Source: JBBQKF01 sp038326615
Lineage (GTDB): Bacteria > Bacillota > Clostridia > Saccharofermentanales > UBA5734
NCBI GenBank assembly: GCA_038326615.1
Contig: JBBQKF010000033.1
Span: forward strand, 1-29,231
DNA: 29,231 bases
Direction of reading: 5' to 3'
Made by a program: the position numbers and the translations under genes. A model generated the notes under the pieces. It was given only the letters and a program-made list of their open reading frames with translations. It ran no database searches and was not told the DNA's origin. Below, one piece after another: positions 23,881 to 29,231 of the stretch. Position 1 is the first letter of the stretch, and each line of letters opens with the position of its first letter.

Positions 23881-25347
23881 ATGAGCTCTCTTGAAAAAAT
23901 GAACGAGTTTATTCAAAGAAAGTCCAGCAATTTAGTTGCGGACGAAAAAGCCAAAACCGATACTTGTTTAGACCGTATTAAATGGCTTTTGGACGAAGAA
24001 AGTTTTGTTGAAATTAATCAATTTGTTCAATCGAGGGGCTTTGCCTACGGATTTGAACGTGAAAAAGTTGACGGCGATGGTGTCATAACAGGCTATGGCA
24101 CAATTTTTAACCAGCTTGTATTTGTTGCAAGTCAAGACCCAAACATTTATGCTGGATCTCTTGGTCAAATGCATGCAGAAAAAATAAGTGCAGTAATTCA
24201 GATGGCAATCAAAGCTAACGCTCCATTTATTGGCATTTATGACACTGGAGGTGCAAGAATTGAAGAAGGAATTCTTTCGTTAGAAGGTCTCTCAGGTGTT
24301 TTATCTTCAATTAATGAAGCTTCTGGACTTATTCCAACTATAGCAGCAGTTGTTGGACCTTGCCTTGGTGGAAGTGCATTTGCAGCTAGTATGAGTCATT
24401 TTCGATTTATGACTCGTAGTGAATCAGGTCTTTTTATGAATGGCCCGATGGTTACAGCTGCAACCGAAGGAAAAACAATTTCTCCACAAGATATCGGAGG
24501 TGCTAAGGTTCATGCTGAGAAGACTGGGCTTGCATCTGTTGTTTGTGAAGACGTAAAATCTTGTATGGAATCCATCAGAAATCTTTTAAGCTATTTTCCA
24601 GAACACCCAGAAGATGTAGCAATAGATGATATTGCAAACGATGACCCAAACCGTACAGAAATTCATCTTGACGAAATAGCAAATAATCTTGACAACGGAT
24701 ATAATATGCACGAAATAGTAGACTTGATTGTTGATAAAGATACGAAATTTGAAATTTCGCCTGAATATGCGAAAGGCATAATTACTGTTTTTGCAAAAAT
24801 GGACGGAATAACAGTCGGTCTTGTTGCAAACAATGCAAAAAGAATGGATTCCGCAATGGCTAGCAAAGCAACATCGTTTATTTCATTTTGCGATACATTC
24901 CAGATACCTGTTATAACTTTTGTTGACTGCGAAGGATTTGCAATTGGTCTTGGAATGGAGCACACGGATATAATTCTTAAAGGATCAGAATTATACAAAG
25001 TTATGGATAATTGTTCAGTACCTAGAATCGGTATTTTGGTTGGGAAAGCAATCGGCACAGCATATCTTGCACTTGCAAGCAAACAGTCGGGATGTGATTT
25101 TGTTTATTCATGGCCAACATCAGAAGTCGCTGTTGTAACTCCAGATACTGCAGCAAATATTATTTACCGCAAAAATATTGCTGAGTCACAATATCCAATT
25201 GAAGCACGTAAGCTTTTCACAACTAAATACAGTAAAGAAATCGCATCGCCTTATGTCGCATCTTCACTTGGTCATGTTGACGAAATTATAATGCCATCTT
25301 CGACACGCCCTAGAATAATAAGTGCTTTACAAGTTTTGTTATCATAA
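23881..25347 (+). CDS. Carboxyltransferase subunit (methylmalonyl-CoA/propionyl-CoA carboxyltransferase, 12S-like)
   Basis: This 488-residue crotonase-fold protein has two carboxyltransferase halves, as in propionyl-CoA carboxylase beta, MmdA and transcarboxylase 12S. The N-half shows IGIYDTGGARIEEGI and VVGPCLGGSAF; the C-half shows FVDCEGFAIGLGMEH and the acyl-CoA end SWPTSEVAVVTPDTAANII. It moves carboxyl groups between biotin and an acyl-CoA. ATG 23881 is chosen, since GGAGG at 23871-23875 lies 5 bp before it; ATG 23869 is inside the ribosome-binding site. It is followed by a biotin carrier and an OadA/5S-like protein, the set expected for a transcarboxylase or a biotin-dependent decarboxylase; no biotin carboxylase or membrane beta subunit is in the window. 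Confidence 0.93.
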   Translation: MSSLEKMNEFIQRKSSNLVADEKAKTDTCLDRIKWLLDEESFVEINQFVQSRGFAYGFEREKVDGDGVITGYGTIFNQLVFVASQDPNIYAGSLGQMHAEKISAVIQMAIKANAPFIGIYDTGGARIEEGILSLEGLSGVLSSINEASGLIPTIAAVVGPCLGGSAFAASMSHFRFMTRSESGLFMNGPMVTAATEGKTISPQDIGGAKVHAEKTGLASVVCEDVKSCMESIRNLLSYFPEHPEDVAIDDIANDDPNRTEIHLDEIANNLDNGYNMHEIVDLIVDKDTKFEISPEYAKGIITVFAKMDGITVGLVANNAKRMDSAMASKATSFISFCDTFQIPVITFVDCEGFAIGLGMEHTDIILKGSELYKVMDNCSVPRIGILVGKAIGTAYLALASKQSGCDFVYSWPTSEVAVVTPDTAANIIYRKNIAESQYPIEARKLFTTKYSKEIASPYVASSLGHVDEIIMPSSTRPRIISALQVLLS

Positions 25348-25371
25348 ATAAAAATTACGGAGGAAACACTA

Positions 25372-25812
25372 ATGAGAAAATTTTTAATATCCGTTGATGG
25401 AAATCAATATGAAGTAGATGTTGAAGAAATAACTGGAACAGACCAAACAACAAATTCAACAACAATGGCAACAGCACCGAAAGCTGCCTCTGTTTCACCA
25501 TCTTTTGCAGGCGCTGCAACGCCTTCTGCGAATGAGAAAACACAAACACCTAAAGAAACACAACAAGCTCCGAAATCACCTGCTAACGGACAGACAGGTT
25601 CACTTGTAATTTATTGCCCGATGCCAGGAACAATTATTAAAGTTCCTGTTGCACCAGGACAGGAAGTAAAGATGAATCAGGTTTTGTGCGTTCTTGAAGC
25701 TATGAAAATGCAAAATGAGATTGTATCACCACGTGATGGTATTGTTGCAAATGTATCTGTAAGCAAAGGCGCATCTGTTAATGCAGGAGACGCTTTACTT
25801 TCATTAGTTTAA
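25372..25812 (+). CDS. Biotin carboxyl carrier protein (1.3S/gamma-like)
   Basis: This 146-residue carrier has a short N-terminal segment resembling the start of Oad/Gcd carrier subunits (MRKFLISVDGNQYEVDVEEI), a flexible Ala/Pro/Thr-rich linker (about 22-75), and a biotinyl domain (about 77-146). The biotin site is in VLEAMKMQNEI, with Lys112 as the probable biotinylated residue. It shuttles carboxyl groups between the two flanking enzymes. GGAGG at 25360-25364 precedes ATG 25372, and the gap to the previous gene is 24 bp. The linker is typical of swinging-arm carriers. Confidence 0.95.
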   Translation: MRKFLISVDGNQYEVDVEEITGTDQTTNSTTMATAPKAASVSPSFAGAATPSANEKTQTPKETQQAPKSPANGQTGSLVIYCPMPGTIIKVPVAPGQEVKMNQVLCVLEAMKMQNEIVSPRDGIVANVSVSKGASVNAGDALLSLV

Positions 25813-25836
25813 TTATCAATTTATCAGGAGGGAATA

Positions 25837-27234
25837 ATGTCAAAAGTTAAAATAACCGAGACTGTACTTAGAGATGCTCACCAATCCCTGGTAGCTACAA
25901 GAATGACAATTGGTGAGATGTTACCAGCCCTTGAGATGCTGGATAATGTTGGGTATAACGCTTTAGAATGCTGGGGTGGTGCTACGTTTGACGCGTGTGT
26001 GCGATTTCTTAACGAAGATCCATGGGAAAGACTTCGCATTATCCGCAAAGCCTGCCCAAATACAAAACTCCAAATGCTTTTACGCGGACAGAATTTATTA
26101 GGATATAAGCATTATGCTGATGATGTAGTTGAGTACTTTGTTCAGAAATCTGTAGCAAATGGAATGGATATTATACGAATATTTGACGCGCTTAATGATT
26201 TTAGAAATATAGAGAAAGCCATGAAGGCCACAATCAAAGAAGGCGGACATGCGCAGGGCTGTATATCTTATACAACAAGTCCTGTCCATACATCAGAAAA
26301 ATTTGTTGCCGACGCAAAAAGACTGCAGGATATGGGCGCTAATTCAATATGTATTAAAGACATGGCAGGATTATTACTTCCTATGCAGGCATATGATTTA
26401 GTAAAAGCACTTAAATCAACATTAAATATTCCTATTGAGTTACATACTCACTATACAAGCGGAGTTGGCTCAATGACATACCTTAAAGCAATTGAAGCCG
26501 GATGCGACATTGTTGACTGTGCAATCAGCCCTCTTGCGCTCGGTACTTCACAACCAGCGACTGAGCCATTAGTAGCAACTCTTCAAGGTACAGAATATGA
26601 TACTGGTCTTTCTTTAGATAAACTATCTGATATTGCCGCTTATTTTACTACCATCAGAGAAAAATGGCTTGCGAGTGGATTACTTGACCCTAAAATGTTA
26701 GGAGTTGATGTAAATGCACTTCGTTATCAGGTTCCAGGCGGCATGTTATCGAATCTTGTATCACAACTTAAGCAAGCAGGCAAAATTGATCAACTTAATG
26801 CGGTACTTGAAGAAGTACCAAGAGTAAGGAAAGATTTTGGATATCCTCCGTTAGTTACACCATCAAGTCAGATTGTTGGAACACAGGCTGTAATGAATGT
26901 TATAACTGGCGAAAGATACAAAATGGTTCCTAAAGAATCAAAAGGCATGGTTAAAGGTGAATATGGTTTGCCACCAGCTCAAATCAGTGAAGAAATTTAC
27001 AAGAAAATTCTTGGCGACGAAAAACCAATAACCGAAAGACCTGCCGATCTTATTGAACCTGAACTTGAGAAAATCCGCTTGGAAGTTGCCCAGTATTTAG
27101 AACAAGAAGAAGACGTATTGACATGGGCAATGTTTCCGCAAGTTGCAGAGAAGTTCTTTCAATGGAGAAGAGCCCAAAAGCATATTATTGATAGTACATT
27201 TACCGAAATCGAAAATGGTATACAACCAGTCTGA
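25837..27234 (+). CDS. Oxaloacetate decarboxylase alpha / transcarboxylase 5S-like subunit
   Basis: This 465-residue pyruvate-carboxyltransferase-type enzyme has an N-terminal HMGL-like TIM barrel (about 4-265) and a conserved PYC/OADA domain (about 290-440). Active-site residues are present: Asp13 in LRDAHQS, Lys174 in ICIKDMAGLL (the carbamylated Lys), and metal-binding His203 and His205 in ELHTHYTSG. It transfers carboxyl between biotin and pyruvate/oxaloacetate. The biotin domain is absent here and supplied by the preceding gene, as in transcarboxylase 5S rather than in full-length OadA. AGGAGGG at 25826-25832 precedes ATG 25837. It ends the operon; the gap to the next gene (27235-27377) has no clear terminator. 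Confidence 0.94.
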   Translation: MSKVKITETVLRDAHQSLVATRMTIGEMLPALEMLDNVGYNALECWGGATFDACVRFLNEDPWERLRIIRKACPNTKLQMLLRGQNLLGYKHYADDVVEYFVQKSVANGMDIIRIFDALNDFRNIEKAMKATIKEGGHAQGCISYTTSPVHTSEKFVADAKRLQDMGANSICIKDMAGLLLPMQAYDLVKALKSTLNIPIELHTHYTSGVGSMTYLKAIEAGCDIVDCAISPLALGTSQPATEPLVATLQGTEYDTGLSLDKLSDIAAYFTTIREKWLASGLLDPKMLGVDVNALRYQVPGGMLSNLVSQLKQAGKIDQLNAVLEEVPRVRKDFGYPPLVTPSSQIVGTQAVMNVITGERYKMVPKESKGMVKGEYGLPPAQISEEIYKKILGDEKPITERPADLIEPELEKIRLEVAQYLEQEEDVLTWAMFPQVAEKFFQWRRAQKHIIDSTFTEIENGIQPV

Positions 27235-27377
27235 TTCTGTTTATGATTTTCACTATGAAATAATAATATTCATTGTAAAGAATCATTTAATTTACTAAAC
27301 ACAGGAATATATTTACAAGAAACACAAAATACAAAATAATTTATAGTGCCTTAGTGATGGCGGAATGGAAAGAAAAG

Positions 27378-28280
27378 ATGGAAGGTAAAAAGTTTACAAT
27401 TTTTAGTGCGATTGAATCTTCACTTCCTCAGATGAGTAAGGGACAAAGAGCTATTGCTCAATTTATTTTAATTAACTATGAGCGTGCTGCCCATCTTACT
27501 GCTGCAAGAATAGGCGTTGAAGCAAATGTAAGTGAATCAACTGTTGTGCGTTTTGCAACTGAACTTGGATTTTCAGGATTTCCTGAATTCCAAAAAAAGC
27601 TAAGAGAAGATTTAAAAGTTAAACTTACATCCGTCGAAAGATTAAATACATCAGCTTACCTTGCTGATTCTGCTAACATTCCAAAATCTGTTTTGCTTTC
27701 CGACCTTGAGAAACTTAAGATGACAATAGAGATGATGGATTATTCATCGTTTAATCAGGCAGTTGAAACGATAATGAACGCAAAAAGAATTTTTATTCTT
27801 GGCGTAAGAAGTTCAGCCCCATTGGCTTCATTTTTAGGCTTTTATTTTAATTTGATGTTTGATAACGTAAGATTAGTTCATACAACAAGTGTTAGTGAAA
27901 TGTTTGAACAAATTCTGAGCACAACTAAAGGCGATGTTGTAATAGGAATTAGTTTTCCTCGTTACTCAAAGAGAACAATTAAGGCAATGGAATATTCGAG
28001 AGATGCAGGCGCAAGCGTAATTGCAATTACTGATAAAGCCGAAAATCCCGTAGCCAAAAGTGCGTCATGTAGTTTATTAGCACCTAGTGACATGGCCTCC
28101 TTTGTTGATTCACTTGTAGCCCCGCTAAGCCTTATAAATGCACTTATTGTAGATATTGGAATGCGAAACCGTAAGCAAATTACAGAGACATTCGAGAAGC
28201 TTGAGCACATCTGGGATGAATACGGAGTTTATGATAAGAGTGAAACTGACGCAGAAGGAGATGTTGGATTTGAGTTATAA
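27378..28280 (+). CDS. RpiR/MurR-family transcriptional regulator
   Basis: This regulator of about 300 residues has an N-terminal RpiR helix-turn-helix domain (about 8-80, including RIGVEANVSESTVVRFATEL and FPEFQKKLREDL) and a C-terminal SIS phosphosugar-binding domain (about 120-255, with IFILGVRSSAPLASFLGFYF and VVIGISFPRYSKRTIKAMEY). Family members sense sugar phosphates and control sugar or amino-sugar genes; no such genes lie beside it. The start is uncertain: ATG 27378 has a fair ribosome-binding site (GGAAAG at 27367-27372), while in-frame GTG 27354 and ATG 27357 have none. The 3' end overlaps the HutP-family gene by 11 bp, implying a shared transcript. It may also respond to the upstream carboxyltransferase operon, but that is a guess. 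Confidence 0.9.
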   Translation: MEGKKFTIFSAIESSLPQMSKGQRAIAQFILINYERAAHLTAARIGVEANVSESTVVRFATELGFSGFPEFQKKLREDLKVKLTSVERLNTSAYLADSANIPKSVLLSDLEKLKMTIEMMDYSSFNQAVETIMNAKRIFILGVRSSAPLASFLGFYFNLMFDNVRLVHTTSVSEMFEQILSTTKGDVVIGISFPRYSKRTIKAMEYSRDAGASVIAITDKAENPVAKSASCSLLAPSDMASFVDSLVAPLSLINALIVDIGMRNRKQITETFEKLEHIWDEYGVYDKSETDAEGDVGFEL

Positions 28281-28692
28281 TTTATTACCTGACAGTAAAG
28301 TTACGTCGTCCGCTGCAATTAAAATGTCACTGACAGCTGATCGGGAAGAAGAAAAGGCTCTTATTGAGTTATATGAAAGTAAGGGCATTCAAACCGTTGC
28401 AGTTGATTTTGGTGGTGAATTTATTTCATCTGTTGCCAAAATTATTGAACGTGCAGTTGTTAGTGCTAAACGTGAAAATGTTATTTCAGCGTCTCATGCA
28501 GAAGAAGGTGCAGTTGCTGGAGCAACCCGTGAAGCGATCTCTCAGATTATGCCTAAAGCTATCGGTTTAAATGTTGGTGGTAAAATTGGAATAGCAAGAT
28601 TTGGTGATCACATCAGCGTGAGTATATTTTTCGGAATTGGTTTGCTTCATTTAAACGAAGTGGCGATAGGATTAGGGCACAGAGTAGTTTGA
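28270..28692 (+). CDS. HutP-family RNA-binding regulator
   Basis: This protein of about 140 residues resembles HutP, the L-histidine- and Mg-dependent antiterminator of Bacillus hut operons. Matching features are the opening AAIKMSLTADREEEKALIEL, the SASHAEEGAVAGATREAISQ helix with a His in the ligand region, and the C-terminal run LNVGGKIGIARFGDHISVSI followed by VAIGLGHRVV. No histidine-utilisation genes are in the window, so the ligand may differ. The start is TTG 28270: AAGGAG at 28255-28260 is 9 bp upstream, while ATG 28261 directly abuts the ribosome-binding site. It overlaps the RpiR gene by 11 bp. Downstream DNA is non-coding and structured (28842-28916). Confidence 0.85.
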   Translation: MSYNLLPDSKVTSSAAIKMSLTADREEEKALIELYESKGIQTVAVDFGGEFISSVAKIIERAVVSAKRENVISASHAEEGAVAGATREAISQIMPKAIGLNVGGKIGIARFGDHISVSIFFGIGLLHLNEVAIGLGHRVV

Positions 28693-28711
28693 CGATATTA
28701 TATATGCATTA

Positions 28712-28831
28712 GAAAAGTTATAAATAAGAACTAGGTGAAAATTTAACAATTATTGATAAGGATTTATATTAGTGTAATCAATAAACTTGAAAAGTTATAA
28801 ACAAGTATTAGTTGAGAATTTAATAATTATT
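28712..28831. repeat. Imperfect 43-bp direct repeat downstream of the HutP gene
   Basis: The segment beginning GAAAAGTTATAA at 28712-28754 recurs at 28789-28831 with six mismatches, so 37 of 43 bases match. The start-to-start distance is 77 bp. No ORF is involved. Confidence 0.85.
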
Positions 28832-28841
28832 TTAACCTCAT

Positions 28842-28916
28842 GTAGCAAGAATTCTCCCTCCTCTATTCAACCTTACTCGCGAATGCGAGAAGAATAGGTG
28901 GGAGATGAATTGCTAC
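28842..28916. other. 75-nt multi-segment hairpin, possible mobile-element end or structured RNA
   Basis: Four nested helices are visible: GTAGCAA/TTGCTAC (28842-28848 with 28910-28916), TCTCCC/GGGAGA (28853-28858 with 28900-28905), CTATTC/GAATAG (28863-28868 with 28892-28897) and CTCGC/GCGAG (28876-28880 with 28885-28889) capped by GAAT. There is no T-tract, so it is not an intrinsic terminator. The pattern resembles, from memory, the subterminal hairpins at the ends of IS200/IS605-group (TnpB) elements, but no tnpA or tnpB is in the window. I recognise nothing in the following 28917-29154. Confidence 0.7.
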
Positions 28917-29154
28917 TTGTACCTTGACAATTATTATACAACTAAGCTTGACGAATTGCGATACTAATGGTATACGAGTTTATTGCGCTGTACTCAATAT
29001 TTCTTTGAAAAAGGTAGCGAGGAATGAAACCTATTGAATAGCAATACCTATTGCAGGATATCGAAGAGAATATAACTAAATCCATAGCGAAATCAAGCAA
29101 AATATTAAGCATCTGTAAACATTCCAATAATGAAAAATAATGAATGATTTCCAA

Positions 29155-29183
29155 TTGAAATATTGCGTTATTTTTGGTATAAT
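29155..29183 (+). promoter_or_regulatory. Sigma-A promoter pointing out of the window
   Basis: TTGAAA at 29155-29160 and TATAAT at 29178-29183 with 17-bp spacing, plus an extended -10 TGG directly before TATAAT. No start codon with a ribosome-binding site follows before the window ends, so the gene it serves lies to the right. Confidence 0.75.
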
Positions 29184-29231
29184 TATAGCAGTTACTAAAA
29201 CCTGTAATACCTTATTTTATTGTATATACGA

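Noticed and set aside
24663..25082. 139-residue - strand ORF opposite the carboxyltransferase gene
   Set aside because: It is a shadow of a conserved coding region; no ribosome-binding site or recognisable motif.
28156..28269. Longer N-terminus for the HutP-family protein
   Set aside because: This part lies in another frame of the RpiR gene, lacks homology to HutP, and a ribosome-binding site precedes TTG 28270.
28942..29154. 70-residue - strand ORF near a possible mobile-element end
   Set aside because: No TnpB or other recognisable motif and no clear ribosome-binding site; more likely chance.

Overview
The window is a compact, AT-rich (about one third G+C by eye) bacterial chromosomal segment. 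It looks like a low-G+C Clostridia-type Firmicute: it has SepF, ScpA/ScpB, a HemZ-type radical SAM protein, a T-box leader in front of ileS, a HutP-family protein, strong AGGAGG-like ribosome-binding sites and consensus sigma-A promoters. I cannot name genus or species. All 22 protein-coding genes I call lie on the + strand. I see no rRNA, tRNA, CRISPR array, prophage or transposase gene.

Layout. (1) 1-4316: an interspersed repeat, a promoter, then a tightly packed run of tandem-ACT protein, PLP-dependent Met gamma-lyase-family protein, HlyD-like membrane protein and YggS. (2) 4487-4963: sepF. (3) 5126-7648: an 840-residue fusion of a sugar-isomerase-type TIM barrel with an acyl-CoA synthetase-like enzyme. 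(4) 7893-8675: a multi-pass HGSNAT/DUF1624-type membrane protein with a near-perfect promoter. (5) 9058-15663: Gph-like HAD phosphatase, DUF3810 membrane protein with HEMAH motif, HemZ with large low-complexity insertions, a membrane GT2 glycosyltransferase and a D-2-hydroxyacid dehydrogenase. (6) 15647-19166: promoter, T-box riboswitch and ileS. (7) 19332-20054: M50 site-2 protease behind a strong leader hairpin. (8) 20537-23428: trpS, scpA, scpB, set among repeats. (9) 23881-27234: a three-gene biotin-dependent carboxyltransferase operon (12S-like, 1.3S-like, 5S-like). (10) 27378-28692: an RpiR-type regulator overlapping a HutP-family RNA-binding protein. (11) 28693-29231: non-coding, with a direct repeat, a 75-nt hairpin and a promoter pointing out of the window.

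The most distinctive property is repetitive DNA. A 164-bp element with imperfect terminal inverted repeats occurs three times (two full-length, one 5'-truncated at the scpB stop codon). Short tandem arrays are also frequent. Inside genes their periods are 9, 9 and 6/18 bp, all multiples of three, giving a Ser/Asn/His tract in the HlyD-like protein and (Glu-Asn-Ala/Gly) and Lys/Asp/Asn tracts in HemZ. Between genes, periods of 8, 10, 14 and 19 bp occur. This points to active repeat expansion filtered by reading frame.

Functionally most genes are housekeeping: septum formation, chromosome condensation, aminoacyl-tRNA synthesis, PLP homeostasis, anaerobic tetrapyrrole-type radical SAM chemistry and carboxyl transfer. 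The points most worth following are the interspersed element, the HemZ insertion, the TIM-barrel/acyl-CoA ligase fusion, the RpiR-HutP pair, and the structured non-coding DNA at 28842-28916.
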